Assembly (NCBI GenBank): GCA_016806145.1
Contig: CP063167.1
Coordinates: 372,001 to 436,000, forward strand
Origin: Variovorax paradoxus
Lineage (GTDB): Bacteria; Pseudomonadota; Gammaproteobacteria; Burkholderiales; Burkholderiaceae_C
Length of the DNA stretch: 64,000 nt
Direction: 5' to 3'
The position numbers were made by a program, and so were the translations under genes. How positions within the stretch are numbered: position 1 is the stretch's first letter; every line of letters begins with the position of its first letter. The notes under the pieces are model-generated. The model worked only from the letters and a program-made list of their open reading frames with translations, had not been told where the DNA came from and made no database searches. Of this stretch, positions 1-9,126 are shown piece by piece.

Positions 1-482
1 GTCAGGTCGGCGAGATCCAGATCCGCGGCGTGCCCGTGATGCGCGGCTACTGGAACGATGCCGCGCAGACGCAAGCGACCCTGAAGGACGGATGGCTGGG
101 CTCGGGCGATGGCGGCTACCTCGACGACGAGGGCTTCCTGTTCGTGGTCGACCGCATCAAGGACATGATCATCAGCGGCGGCGAGAACATCTACTGCGCC
201 GAGGTCGAGAGCGCCATCGCCGGCCACCCCGCCGTGCGCGAATGCGCGGTGATCGGCCTGCCCGACGACCACTGGGGCGAACGCGTCCATGCGGTCGTCG
301 TGGCGCGAGCGGGCTTCGCGCTGGACCGCGAGTCGCTCGACGCCCACTGCCGCGCGCGGCTGGCCGGCTACAAGGTGCCGCGCAGCTACGACTTCGCCGA
401 ATCGCTGCCGCTGTCGGGGGTCGGCAAGGTGCAGAAGAAGGCGCTGCGCGAGGCGTATCTCCAGAGGAGCGCCGCGCGATGA
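1..482 (+). CDS. AMP-dependent acyl-CoA synthetase/ligase, C-terminal part (5' truncated by window edge)
   Basis: The visible 160 residues are the C-terminal part of an ANL-superfamily acid-CoA ligase, which activates a carboxylic acid to its acyl-CoA using ATP. The first complete codon is at position 3. Seen directly: the hinge motif DRIKDMIISGGENIY, then the C-terminal subdomain (PAVRECAVIGLPDDHWGE) and the catalytic-lysine motif near the end (SGVGKVQKKALRE). The N-terminal ATP-binding part lies outside the window. Its TGA overlaps the ATG of the following acyl-CoA dehydrogenase (ATGA), so it is probably the activating enzyme of the operon that follows. The substrate cannot be deduced from this fragment. 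Confidence 0.93.
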   Translation, partial: QVGEIQIRGVPVMRGYWNDAAQTQATLKDGWLGSGDGGYLDDEGFLFVVDRIKDMIISGGENIYCAEVESAIAGHPAVRECAVIGLPDDHWGERVHAVVVARAGFALDRESLDAHCRARLAGYKVPRSYDFAESLPLSGVGKVQKKALREAYLQRSAAR

Positions 483-1642
483 CTGAATTGCTGTTCCCAC
501 GCCACCTGTTCCAGCCCGAGCACGAGGACTTCCGCGCCCAGGTGCGGCGCTTCGTCGCCGAGCGCATCGTGCCGCACCACCGCGACTGGGAGCGCGCCGG
601 CCAGGTGCCGCGCGACATCTGGCGGCAGGCCGGCCAGCTCGGCATGCTGTGCTGCACCGTCGACAGCCGATGGGGCGGCGCGGGCGCCGACTATCTCTAC
701 ACCGTCGTCGCGCTCGAGGAGATGGCCTTCGCGCATGCGGCCGGGCCGGGCTTCGGCATCCATTCGGAAATGGCCGTGCCCTACCTCGCCCATTTCGGCA
801 GCGATGCGCAGCGCGAGCGCTGGCTGCCGCGGCTGGTGGCGGGCGATGCCATCGCCGCGGTCGCAATGACCGAGCCCGCCGCGGGCAGCGACCTGCGCGC
901 CATCCGCACCCGCGCCCGGCGCACGGACGGCGGCTGGCGCCTCTCGGGCCAGAAGGTGTTCATCTCCAACGGGCAGCTCGCCGACCTGTTCGTGGTCGCG
1001 GCCAAGACCGACGACGACGAACGGCTGTCGATCTTCCTGGTCGATGCCGGCCTGCCAGGCGTGCAGCGCGGCCGCAAGCTCGAGAAGCTCGGCCATCACG
1101 CGCAGGACACGTCCGAACTCTTCTTCGACGAAGTGCAACTCGATGGCGCGGACCTGCTCGGCGAGGCCGGCCAGGGCATGCGCTACCTGATGCACGGCCT
1201 GGCGCGCGAGCGGCTGACCATCTGCATCACCTGCCAGGCCCGGGCCGAGGCGGTGTTCCGCGACACCTGCGCCTACGTGGCCGAGCGCCGCGTGTTCGAC
1301 GCGCCGCTGTCGCAGATGCAGAACACGCGCTTCGCGCTCGCCACGGCGAAGGCCGACCTGCTCGCGGGCCGCGCGCTGGTCGACCGGCTGATCGCCGAGC
1401 ACATGGCCGGCACGCTGGACGCGACCACGGCCGCGGCGGGAAAGCTCTGGGTGACCGAGATGCTCGGGCGCTGCGTCGACGCCTGCCTGCAGCAGCACGG
1501 CGGCTGGGGCTACATGTCGGAGTACGAGGTGTCGCGCGCCTATGCGGATGCGCGCGTGGAGCGCATCGCCGGCGGCACCTCCGAAATCATGAAGGAAATC
1601 ATTGCGCGCGGCCTCTGGCCCCGCGCATCGGGCAGCAACTAG
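479..1642 (+). CDS. Acyl-CoA dehydrogenase
   Basis: A 387-residue FAD flavoenzyme that introduces the alpha,beta double bond into an acyl-CoA and passes electrons to ETF. The start is the ATG overlapping the ligase stop (MTELLFPRHLFQ). Seen: the family signature TEPAAGSDLRAIRTRA around residues 135-150, and the C-terminal signature with RAYADARVERIAGGTSEIM near residue 360. The length is normal for the family. It sits directly before a thiolase and a FadB-like enzyme, so a complete beta-oxidation round is encoded here. Chain length and branching preference are not visible in the sequence; the racemase-like gene downstream hints at methyl-branched substrates. Confidence 0.95.
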   Translation: MTELLFPRHLFQPEHEDFRAQVRRFVAERIVPHHRDWERAGQVPRDIWRQAGQLGMLCCTVDSRWGGAGADYLYTVVALEEMAFAHAAGPGFGIHSEMAVPYLAHFGSDAQRERWLPRLVAGDAIAAVAMTEPAAGSDLRAIRTRARRTDGGWRLSGQKVFISNGQLADLFVVAAKTDDDERLSIFLVDAGLPGVQRGRKLEKLGHHAQDTSELFFDEVQLDGADLLGEAGQGMRYLMHGLARERLTICITCQARAEAVFRDTCAYVAERRVFDAPLSQMQNTRFALATAKADLLAGRALVDRLIAEHMAGTLDATTAAAGKLWVTEMLGRCVDACLQQHGGWGYMSEYEVSRAYADARVERIAGGTSEIMKEIIARGLWPRASGSN

Positions 1643-1655
1643 AGAGGTACGGAAA

Positions 1656-2864
1656 TTGGAAGCATTGATCTACGACGCGGTGCGCACGCCGCGCGGCCGC
1701 GGCAAGGCACAGGGCGCACTGCACACGCTGTCGCCGCTCGAACTGTCGGCCACGGTGCTGCGGGCCCTGCCCGAGCGCAACGGCTTCGACCCCGCGGTGG
1801 TCGATGAAGTCATCCTGGGCTGCGTCGAGGCCGTCGGCGACCAGGGCGCGAACATCGCGCGCTCGGCCGTGATCGAGGCCGGCTACGGCGACACGGTGCC
1901 CGGCTTCATGGTGGCGCGCTTCTGCGGCTCGGGCCTGGACGCGGTCAACGCCGCGACCGCCAAGATCATGGCGGGCCAGGCCGACTGCGTGGTCGCGGGC
2001 GGCGTGGAAATGAACTCGCTGGTGCCGATGCTCTTCGGCACCGGCGGCCCTTCGGTCTCGGACGTCTACTTCAACGACCGCGTGCTGCAGACGCCCCAGG
2101 GCGTCGCGGCGGACCTGATCGCCACCCTCGAGGGCTTCTCGCGCACCGACGTCGATGCCTTCGCGGCACGCTCGCACCAGAACGCCGCTGCCGCGCAGCG
2201 CGCCGGCTGGTTCGACCGCTCGCTGGTGCCCGTGCACGACCGCAACGGCCGGCTGTGCCTGGCCACCGACGAGCTGGTGCGGCCCGAGACCACGGTCGAT
2301 TCGCTCGCGGCGCTCAAGGCCTCGTTCCTGAGCTCCGGCGAGAAGATGGGTTTCGACGCCACCGTGCGCTACCGCTACCCGCAGGTCGACAGAGTGAACC
2401 ACGTGCACCACGCCGGCAATTCATCCGGCATCTCGGACGGCGCGTCCGCGGTGCTGCTCGGCAGCCGCCGGCTCGGCGACCAACTGGGCCGCAAGCCGCG
2501 CGCGCGCGTGCTCGCCACCGCGAGCGCGGCCGCCGACCCCTGCGTCATGCTGACCGCTCCCACGCCGGCCACCGAGAAGGCGCTCGCGCGCGCCGGCCTG
2601 CGCATCCAGGACATCGACCTGTTCGAGGTCAACGAGGCCTTCGCCTCCGTGGTGCTCAAGTACATGTTGGACCTGGGGGTCGACCCCGAGCGCATGAACG
2701 TCGCCGGCGGCGCGATCGCGCTCGGCCATCCGGTCGGCGCGACCGGCGGGATGCTGATCGGGACGCTGGTCGACGAACTCGAGCGCCGCGGACTGCGCCG
2801 CGGGCTGGTCGCGATGTGCACCGGCCTGGGCATGGGCGTCGCAACGATTGTGGAACTGGTCTGA
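1656..2864 (+). CDS. Acetyl-CoA C-acyltransferase (thiolase)
   Basis: A 402-residue thiolase that cleaves 3-ketoacyl-CoA to acetyl- or propionyl-CoA and a shortened acyl-CoA. I chose the TTG at 1656 because it follows an AGAGAGG ribosome-binding site with good spacing and gives the usual thiolase N-terminus (MEALIYDAVRTPRGRG). Catalytic residues are in place: nucleophile Cys90 in RFCGSGLDAVN, His358 in ALGHPVGATGG and Cys388 in MCTGLGMG. It lies 13 bp after the acyl-CoA dehydrogenase and 13 bp before the FadB-like gene. Family knowledge suggests a FadI/FadA- or PcaF-like enzyme; the exact substrate is open. Confidence 0.95.
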   Translation: MEALIYDAVRTPRGRGKAQGALHTLSPLELSATVLRALPERNGFDPAVVDEVILGCVEAVGDQGANIARSAVIEAGYGDTVPGFMVARFCGSGLDAVNAATAKIMAGQADCVVAGGVEMNSLVPMLFGTGGPSVSDVYFNDRVLQTPQGVAADLIATLEGFSRTDVDAFAARSHQNAAAAQRAGWFDRSLVPVHDRNGRLCLATDELVRPETTVDSLAALKASFLSSGEKMGFDATVRYRYPQVDRVNHVHHAGNSSGISDGASAVLLGSRRLGDQLGRKPRARVLATASAAADPCVMLTAPTPATEKALARAGLRIQDIDLFEVNEAFASVVLKYMLDLGVDPERMNVAGGAIALGHPVGATGGMLIGTLVDELERRGLRRGLVAMCTGLGMGVATIVELV

Positions 2865-2877
2865 GGGAGCGCTGCAA

Positions 2878-5001
2878 ATGATCGACTACGAACAAGACGC
2901 CGACGGCGTCGCCCACATCGTCTGGAACAACCCGGACGGACCGGTCAACCTCAAGACCCACGCCTCGATCACGGCCTTCTCGGCGGCGGTCGACCGGGCC
3001 CTCGCCGACGACGCTGTGCGTGGCGTGCTGGTGCGCTCGGCCAAGCGCGACTTCGTCGCGGGCGGCGACCTGCTGGGCCTCTATGCCACGCAGACGGCCG
3101 AAGGCGCCATCGCCAAGGTCGCCACCATCGGCGCGACGCTGCGCCGCATGGAGCGCGCGGGCAAGCCCTTCGTGGCCGTGCTCGACGGCTCGGCACTGGG
3201 CGGCGGGCTCGAGATCGCGCTGGCCTGCCACCACCGGCTGGCGGCGGACGACGCGCGGCTCCGATTCGGCCTGCCCGAGGTCACGCTGGGACTGATCCCC
3301 GGCGCCGGCGGCACGCAGCGCCTGCCGCGGCTGATCGGCATCGCGCCCGCGACGCGGCTGCTGATGGAAGGCAAGCCGGTCGGCGCCGCCGAGGCGCTGG
3401 CGCTCGGGCTGGTGAACGAGGTGGTGGCGGCCGACCGCCTGCTCGAGACGGCACGCGCCTGGGTGCTCGCCCATCCGCAGGCGCAGCAGCCCTGGGACCG
3501 CAAGGGCTTCCGCTATCCGGGCTTCGAGCCGCAATCGCTGGAAGGCCGCGCCTTCTTCTTCAATGCCTGGCCGCAGCTGCGGCGCAAGTCGCCGACGGAG
3601 GACCGCGCGCCCGGCGTGCTGCTGCACGTGCTCGGCCAGGCGCTGCAGCGCGACATCGACGCGGGCCTCGCGATCGAGCAGCGCTACTTCGCACAGGTCG
3701 TGACCTCGCCTTCCGCCAAGAACCGCATCCGCACCCAGTTCATCGCGGCCAACGCGGCGCGCAAGCTCACGCGCCGCAGCCCCGACGTGCCGCGCTTCGA
3801 GCCGAAGCGCGTGGGCGTGATCGGCGCCGGCACCATGGGCGCGGGCATCGCCCTGGTCTGCGCCCGTGCCGGGATCGCCACCGTGCTGCTCGATCGCGAC
3901 GACGCCACCGCCGCGCGCGGCCGCGAGCGGATCGCGAAGACGCTCGACGGCTCGGTCGAACGCAAGCTCATGAGCATGCAGGAGCGCGATGCCATCCTCG
4001 GCCGGCTGCAGGCCGGGTCGGACTTCGAACTGCTGCAAGGCTGCGATCTCGTGGTCGAGGCCGTGATCGAGGTTGCAGAGGCCAAGCGCGAGGTGTTCGA
4101 GCGCGTGCTCGCGGCGGCCGGTCCCGACGTGCTGCTCGCCACCAACACCTCGACGCTGTCGATCTCCGGCCTCGCGAAGACGGTGGCGCATCCGCGCAAC
4201 TTCATCGGCTTGCACTTCTTCGCACCGGTGGACCGCATGGCGCTGGTGGAAGTCATCATGGGCGCGGACACCTCCGAGGCCACGCTCGCCCGCTCGCTGG
4301 ACTTCCTCAGGCTGCTCGGCAAGACACCGGTGGTGGTCAACGACGGCCCCGGCTTCTACACCTCGCGCGTGGTGGGTGCCTACACGCGCGAAGCGCTGCA
4401 CCTGCTCAACGAGGGCGTGTCACCGGCGCTGATCGACAACGCGGCCTTCATCGCGGGCCTGCCGATCGGGCCGCTCGCGATGGCCGACCTGACCTCCTAC
4501 GACCTGCTGGCCGACATCGTCGGCAGCCTGGCGCGCGAGGCCCGTGGCACCGCGATGCAGTCGCAGGGCGCGCAGCAGGCGATAGCGAAGCTGCTCGATG
4601 CCGGCCGCCTCGGCCGGAAGGCCGCGGGCGGCGTCTACGACTATCCGCCCGAGGGCAAGACCGTGTGGAGCGGGCTGGCCGAACTGTTCCCGCCGCGCTC
4701 GCCGCAGCCCTCGACGCAGGAGGTGGTCAACCGGCTGCTGCACATCCAGTCGCTGGAGACGGTGCATGCGATGGACGAAGGCATCGCCAGCGATCCGCTC
4801 GCGCTCGATGCCGCTGCCGTGCTGGGCTGGAGCTATCCGGCCTTCCGCGGCGGCGTGCTCGCGCACATCGACCAGGCGGGTGCCGACCGCTTCGTGGCCG
4901 AGTGCGATGCGCTGGCGCGCCAGCACGGCGCGCGCTTCGAGGCACCGGCATCGCTGCGCGCCATGGCGCGCGACGGCGGCCGCTTCCACGCACTGGGCTA
5001 G
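2878..5001 (+). CDS. Bifunctional enoyl-CoA hydratase / 3-hydroxyacyl-CoA dehydrogenase (FadB/FadJ-like)
   Basis: A 707-residue two-domain beta-oxidation enzyme. Residues about 1-200 are a crotonase domain, with the oxyanion-hole region GSALGGGLEIALACHH and LGLIPGAGGTQRLPRL. From residue 312 there is a Rossmann NAD-binding domain (VGVIGAGTMGAGIA) followed by the HAD catalytic part (FIGLHFFAPVDRMALVEVI) and its C-terminal helical repeats. It hydrates the enoyl-CoA and oxidises the 3-hydroxyacyl-CoA to the ketoacyl-CoA that the upstream thiolase cleaves. The ATG at 2878 has a GGGAG ribosome-binding site. The fadB symbol is withheld because FadB, FadJ and degradation-specific paralogues cannot be told apart by eye. 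Confidence 0.95.
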   Translation: MIDYEQDADGVAHIVWNNPDGPVNLKTHASITAFSAAVDRALADDAVRGVLVRSAKRDFVAGGDLLGLYATQTAEGAIAKVATIGATLRRMERAGKPFVAVLDGSALGGGLEIALACHHRLAADDARLRFGLPEVTLGLIPGAGGTQRLPRLIGIAPATRLLMEGKPVGAAEALALGLVNEVVAADRLLETARAWVLAHPQAQQPWDRKGFRYPGFEPQSLEGRAFFFNAWPQLRRKSPTEDRAPGVLLHVLGQALQRDIDAGLAIEQRYFAQVVTSPSAKNRIRTQFIAANAARKLTRRSPDVPRFEPKRVGVIGAGTMGAGIALVCARAGIATVLLDRDDATAARGRERIAKTLDGSVERKLMSMQERDAILGRLQAGSDFELLQGCDLVVEAVIEVAEAKREVFERVLAAAGPDVLLATNTSTLSISGLAKTVAHPRNFIGLHFFAPVDRMALVEVIMGADTSEATLARSLDFLRLLGKTPVVVNDGPGFYTSRVVGAYTREALHLLNEGVSPALIDNAAFIAGLPIGPLAMADLTSYDLLADIVGSLAREARGTAMQSQGAQQAIAKLLDAGRLGRKAAGGVYDYPPEGKTVWSGLAELFPPRSPQPSTQEVVNRLLHIQSLETVHAMDEGIASDPLALDAAAVLGWSYPAFRGGVLAHIDQAGADRFVAECDALARQHGARFEAPASLRAMARDGGRFHALG

Positions 5002-5010
5002 GAGCGCGCG

Positions 5011-5427
5011 ATGGCCACATTCGACCTGCAATCCGCGCCCGCGATCCTCGCGGAGGTCTTTCCGCCCTGGGTGTTGTCGCTGCGCCCCGAGATCGTCCAC
5101 ATCGGCGATGGCCAGACGGTGCTCGCCATGCCCTTGTCGCCGGTCGCCTGCCGCGAAGGCGGGACCGTGTCGGGCCAGGCGATCGCGGCGCTGGCCGACA
5201 CCGCGATGGTGTGCGCGCTGTGGGCCGCGCTGGGCGAACAGCGCCCGGTCGCGACCGTCGACCTGCACGTCACCTACCTGCGCGCCGCGAAGGACGGCCT
5301 GCGCGCCACGGCCGAGGTCGTGAAGCAGGGACGCAGCCTGTCGTTCGCGCGCGTGAGCATCGCGAGCGACAGCGAACCCGATCGCCCGGTGGCCACGGCC
5401 GTCGGCACCTTCGCGACCGGCGCATGA
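5011..5427 (+). CDS. PaaI-type hotdog-fold acyl-CoA thioesterase
   Basis: A 138-residue hotdog-fold protein. Family members hydrolyse acyl-CoA intermediates, often to free stalled CoA during aromatic or branched-acid degradation. Seen: the pattern around GGTVSGQAIAALADTAMVCAL (the hotdog helix with its acidic residue) and ATVDLHVTYLRAAKDG, typical of the PaaI subgroup. It begins 9 bp after the FadB-like gene, and its TGA overlaps the ATG of the flavin monooxygenase gene. It probably acts as a housekeeping thioesterase for this operon. The actual substrate is unknown. Confidence 0.88.
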   Translation: MATFDLQSAPAILAEVFPPWVLSLRPEIVHIGDGQTVLAMPLSPVACREGGTVSGQAIAALADTAMVCALWAALGEQRPVATVDLHVTYLRAAKDGLRATAEVVKQGRSLSFARVSIASDSEPDRPVATAVGTFATGA

Positions 5428-6665
5428 ATGGCCCGCAAATCCCGGCGCTGCCGCGCATTTTGGTCGCCGGCGCGGGCATCGGCGGCCTGGCACTGGCCGC
5501 GCTGCTGCATCGACGCGGCTTCGCGGTCGAGGTGTACGAGCAGGCCAGCCAGCTGCAGGAAGTCGGCGCGGGCGTGCAGCTGAGCGCGAACGCAGTCAAA
5601 GTGCTGCGCGCGCTCGAGATCGACGAGCAGGTCGTGTCCCGAGGCTTCCTGCCGCGCCACTTCATCGGCTGGAGCTGGCGCTCCGGCCGCATGCTCTACA
5701 AGACCCCGCTGCATCCCTCGCACCAGGCCCGCTACGGCGCGCCCTACGTGCACGTGCATCGCGCCGACCTGCATGCGCTGCTGCGTTCGGCACTGCCGGC
5801 CGGCATGGTCCGGATCGCGCACAAGGTGTCGGCGGTGACCCAGGAGTCCGACCGGGTACGCGTCGACTTCGAGAACGGCCATGTGGCGTTCGCGGACGTC
5901 GTCGTCGGCGCCGATGGTATCCATTCGGCGGTGCGGCGCTCGCTGTTCGGCGACGAGGCGCCGCGCTTCACCGGCAACATCTGCTGGCGCGGCATCATCC
6001 CCGCGGAGCTGCTGCCTCCGGGCCAGGTGCTGCCCGCCTCGTCGAACTGGATGGGGCCCGACGGCCATGTCGTGACCTACTACCTGCGCGGCGGCGCGCT
6101 CGTCAACTTCGTGGCGATCCGCGAGACCGAGGCCTGGACCGGCGAGTCGTGGACCACGCCCAGTTCGAAGGACGAACTGCTGCGGGCCTTCGAGGGCTGG
6201 AACCCGCGGCTGCTCGCGCTCTTCGAGCGCGCCGAGGGCCTGTACAAGTGGGGCCTGTTCGATCGCGATCCACTCGCGCAATGGAGCGTGGGCCGGGTCA
6301 CGCTGATCGGCGATGCCGCGCATCCCATGCTGCCCTTTCTCGCGCAGGGCGCCGCGCAGGCGCTCGAGGACAGCTATGCGCTGGCCGACTGGCTGACGCG
6401 CTTTCCGCACGCGCCGGTCGAGGCGCTCGCGGCCTACGAGGCGGAACGCAAGCCGCGCACCAGCCGCATCCAGCTCGGCGCGCGCGAACGCGGCCGCACC
6501 GCGCACCTGCGCTCGCCGTGGGCGCGGCTGAAGCGCGACCTCGGCTTCTTCTGGCAGAACCTCACGGCACCCGGCAAGACCTCGCACCGCGCCGAATGGA
6601 TCTTCCAGCACGACGTGACGCAGGCGCCGCGAACGCTCGAGGCCCGCGAGACGGCACGGGCATGA
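5424..6665 (+). CDS. FAD-dependent monooxygenase (salicylate / 3-hydroxybenzoate hydroxylase-like, group A)
   Basis: A 413-residue class A flavoprotein monooxygenase. Seen in order: the FAD-binding GAGIGG at residues 16-21 (VAGAGIGGLALAALL), the DG motif GADGIHSAVRR near residue 165, and the GD motif GDAAHPMLPFLAQGA near residue 295. Such enzymes hydroxylate aromatic or related rings with NAD(P)H and O2. The start at 5424 overlaps the thioesterase stop (ATGA). A clear paralogue with the same motifs lies at 10263-11489 on the other strand, also next to a racemase-like gene. The ring substrate is not predictable here. Confidence 0.9.
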   Translation: MNGPQIPALPRILVAGAGIGGLALAALLHRRGFAVEVYEQASQLQEVGAGVQLSANAVKVLRALEIDEQVVSRGFLPRHFIGWSWRSGRMLYKTPLHPSHQARYGAPYVHVHRADLHALLRSALPAGMVRIAHKVSAVTQESDRVRVDFENGHVAFADVVVGADGIHSAVRRSLFGDEAPRFTGNICWRGIIPAELLPPGQVLPASSNWMGPDGHVVTYYLRGGALVNFVAIRETEAWTGESWTTPSSKDELLRAFEGWNPRLLALFERAEGLYKWGLFDRDPLAQWSVGRVTLIGDAAHPMLPFLAQGAAQALEDSYALADWLTRFPHAPVEALAAYEAERKPRTSRIQLGARERGRTAHLRSPWARLKRDLGFFWQNLTAPGKTSHRAEWIFQHDVTQAPRTLEARETARA

Positions 6666-7819
6666 CGCCGGCGCCACATGGGCCCTTGAGGGGCCTCAAG
6701 GTGGTGGAGATGCCCGCGATCGGCCCCGTGCCCTTCTGCGGCATGCTGCTGGCCGACCTCGGCGCCGACGTGCTTCGGCTGGACCGCCCGCACACGGCCG
6801 GCCTTGGCGAGCCGCTGGACACGGCCTGCGACGACCTGGGCCGCGGCAAGCGGTCGCTGGTCGTGGACCTGAAGGCGCCGAGCTCGCGGGAGCGGGTGCT
6901 GGCCATCCTCGAGAAGGCCGACGTCGTCATCGAGGGCTTCAGGCCCGGCGTGATGGAGCGGCTCGGCCTCGGGCCGGAGGTGGCGCTGCGGCGCAACCCG
7001 CGCCTCGTCTACGGCCGCATGACCGGCTGGGGACAGCACGGGCCGCTCGCGGCATCGGCCGGGCACGACATCAACTATCTCGCGCTCACGGGCGCGCTGC
7101 ATGCCATCGGTCGAAGCGGCGAGGCACCGGTGCCGCCGCTCAACCTGGTCGCTGATTTCGGCGGCGGCTCGCTGTACCTGGCGCTGGGCATTCTGTCGGC
7201 GCTGCACGAGCGCCAGTCGTCGGGCGCGGGCCAGGTGATCGATGCCGCGATCGTCGACGGCGCGTCGTCGCTCATGACCCTCGCCTATGCGTTGCGGCGC
7301 CAGGGCCTGTGGCGCGACGAGCGCGGGGCGAACTCGCTCGACGGCGGCGCGCCCTGGTACGACAGCTATCGCTGCCTCGATGGCGAGTACGTCTGCGTCG
7401 GCGCGCTCGAGCGGAAATTCTTCGTCGAGCTGATGGGCCTCATCGGCCTCGACGCCGACGATTTCCCTGATCACATGGACCGGGCATGCTGGCCCGCGCT
7501 TCGCTCCGTGCTGGGCCGCACCTTCGCGCAGCGCAGCCGCGATGCATGGTGCGCGCTGCTCGAGGGCACGGACTGCTGCTTCGCGCCGGTCTTGTCGATG
7601 GCGCAGGCTGCCGAGCATCCGCACCTGAAGGCGCGCGGGACCTTCGCGGACCCCGGTACGGGGATGCAGCCGGCCGCCGCGCCGAGGTTCTCGCGCACCC
7701 CGGGGCGGGCCGGGCACGCGGCGCCGGCGCCGGGATGCGGTGGCGAACAAGCATTGCGCGACTGGGGCGTGGAAGGTCATCCGCCGACTGGCGCGGCGGA
7801 AGCCCGCTCGGATCGCTAG
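6662..7819 (+). CDS. CaiB/BaiF family III CoA-transferase fold protein, alpha-methylacyl-CoA racemase-like
   Basis: A 385-residue family III CoA-transferase-fold protein. Instead of a plain transferase motif it has SAGHDINYL with His135, and PLNLVADFGGGS with Asp165. As I recall, this is the His/Asp acid-base pair (30 residues apart) of alpha-methylacyl-CoA racemase, which epimerises 2-methylacyl-CoAs so that beta-oxidation can proceed. It overlaps the monooxygenase stop (ATGA) and ends the operon, overlapping the convergent DUF2889 gene by 4 bp. Two further proteins of the same type occur at 9127-10266 and 49625-50746. Racemase function is inferred; a CoA-transferase remains possible. Confidence 0.85.
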   Translation: MTPAPHGPLRGLKVVEMPAIGPVPFCGMLLADLGADVLRLDRPHTAGLGEPLDTACDDLGRGKRSLVVDLKAPSSRERVLAILEKADVVIEGFRPGVMERLGLGPEVALRRNPRLVYGRMTGWGQHGPLAASAGHDINYLALTGALHAIGRSGEAPVPPLNLVADFGGGSLYLALGILSALHERQSSGAGQVIDAAIVDGASSLMTLAYALRRQGLWRDERGANSLDGGAPWYDSYRCLDGEYVCVGALERKFFVELMGLIGLDADDFPDHMDRACWPALRSVLGRTFAQRSRDAWCALLEGTDCCFAPVLSMAQAAEHPHLKARGTFADPGTGMQPAAAPRFSRTPGRAGHAAPAPGCGGEQALRDWGVEGHPPTGAAEARSDR

Positions 7820-8388
7820 GAACCCGGGCCCGCGGTACGCGCGTGCTTCGGGTAGTAGCGCAGCACGGCCGGGCCGGTGGCATCCCAGCCCAGGCAGGTG
7901 TTCAGGTGCGCGGGCGCCCTCGAATCGCCCGGCACTTCGATGCCGCTTGCTGCCCGCCGCCGCGCCAGCACCGGCGGAATGGTCTGGATCGCCGCGGTGG
8001 CGACGCCGAACAGCAGCTCGCGCAGATGCGTGCAGCCCTCGATGCCGCCGATGCGTGCCTGGATGGCATCGCGCCAGCCGCGGCCCAGCCTGGCGCCGAC
8101 CAGCGCCTGCATCTTCGCCTGCACGCGCCGGCATTCAGCGAAGGGCGCGCTGTCCATCGCGACTTCGATCGCCACGATCTCGAGGCCGTCGTCGAGCGTC
8201 ACGCGAAGGCCCATGTCGTGGACCGGCGTGCCGGCGCTCAACAGCCGCCCGTCTACCTCGCGGTCGTAGGCCTTGACGTCGCGCAGCCACGCATCGATAT
8301 CCCAGCGGCCGTCGGCGCGCAGGTAGCCGCGGTAGCTGATGCTGCGTTCATGCAAAGGCTCCCGGTCCGTGGCCTGCGGGAGAGGCAT
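7816..8388 (-). CDS. DUF2889 family protein
   Basis: A 190-residue protein that I recognise as the DUF2889 type from its overall pattern: YRGYLRADGRWDIDAWLRDVK near the N-terminus, a central GGIEGCTHLRELL motif and a C-terminal NTCLGWDATGPAV. No biochemical function is established as far as I know. The conserved Cys-Thr-His and Asp residues would suit a small enzyme. The ATG at 8388 is 14 bp after the nitroreductase stop, and the gene is the last of the minus-strand operon. Its placement among CoA ligase, racemase-like and monooxygenase genes suggests a role in a CoA-dependent degradation pathway. Confidence 0.85.
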   Translation of the reverse strand: MPLPQATDREPLHERSISYRGYLRADGRWDIDAWLRDVKAYDREVDGRLLSAGTPVHDMGLRVTLDDGLEIVAIEVAMDSAPFAECRRVQAKMQALVGARLGRGWRDAIQARIGGIEGCTHLRELLFGVATAAIQTIPPVLARRRAASGIEVPGDSRAPAHLNTCLGWDATGPAVLRYYPKHARTAGPGS

Positions 8389-8402
8389 GGCTTCTTCCCC
8401 GC

Positions 8403-9092
8403 TCAGTCGCGCCAGTCGACGACCTGCTCGATCGGCGCGCGGGTCGTGCGGAAGCTGTTGGCCGCATGGGCCTCGTCCTCGTAGCCGAAGGACATGCCGC
8501 AGACCACGAGCCGCTCCTCGGGAATGCCGAGCTGCTTCTTCACCAGCGGGCTGTAGACCGCCAGCGCGCCCTGCGCAATGGCCGCGAGGCCGTGCGCCTG
8601 CATGGCCAGCAACACCAGCTGCACATAGCCGCCGACGTCGATGGCGCCGTAGGTACCGAGCCCGGGGTCGGAGCTGAAGATGGCCGCATGGGGCGCGCCG
8701 AAGAAGCGGAAGTTCTCCTTCATCTGCCGGGCCGTCCCCTCCTTGTCGCCCTTGGCGATCGCCAGCGCGTCGTAGAGCTGGAAGCCGCATTCGCGGCGCC
8801 GGTCCTGGTAGACACCGGTGTAGGCATGCGGCAGCGGGAGGTCGCTCGAGCGGTCGTCCGGCCCGGCCGCCAGCAGCGCGGCGCTCAGCGCGTCGCGTGC
8901 GCCGCCCGACACCACGCTGACCTGCCAGGCCTGCACGTTGGACCAGGAAGCCGCGCGCTGGGCGCTGCGGAAGACCTGCTCGATCAGCGAACGCGGCACC
9001 GCGCGCGGCTGGAAGGCCCGGCAGCTGTGGCGTTCCGAGAGAAGCCGGTCCAGTGTCTGCGCCGCGGCGGGCGACTCGAGGGTGTCTTGCAT
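8403..9092 (-). CDS. Nitroreductase family FMN oxidoreductase
   Basis: A 229-residue nitroreductase-fold protein that would use FMN and NAD(P)H to reduce quinones, nitro groups or enones. Seen: the N-terminal FMN-phosphate motif ERHSCRAFQPRAVP, the segment SWSNVQAWQV, and GMSFGYEDEAHAANSFRTTR at the C-terminus. The start MQDTLESPAAAQ is the ATG at 9092. It lies between the racemase-like gene (34 bp upstream) and the DUF2889 gene. In this context it could reduce a double bond or quinone intermediate, but that is only inferred from position. Confidence 0.9.
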   Translation of the reverse strand: MQDTLESPAAAQTLDRLLSERHSCRAFQPRAVPRSLIEQVFRSAQRAASWSNVQAWQVSVVSGGARDALSAALLAAGPDDRSSDLPLPHAYTGVYQDRRRECGFQLYDALAIAKGDKEGTARQMKENFRFFGAPHAAIFSSDPGLGTYGAIDVGGYVQLVLLAMQAHGLAAIAQGALAVYSPLVKKQLGIPEERLVVCGMSFGYEDEAHAANSFRTTRAPIEQVVDWRD

Positions 9093-9126
9093 GTGGAATC
9101 GATCCTTGTGATGTGTGGTGGTGCGG

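Noticed and set aside
2656..4401. Minus-strand open frame of about 580 codons across the FadB-like gene
   Set aside because: It is antisense to an intact two-domain FadB-like protein, and its composition is typical of a shadow frame.
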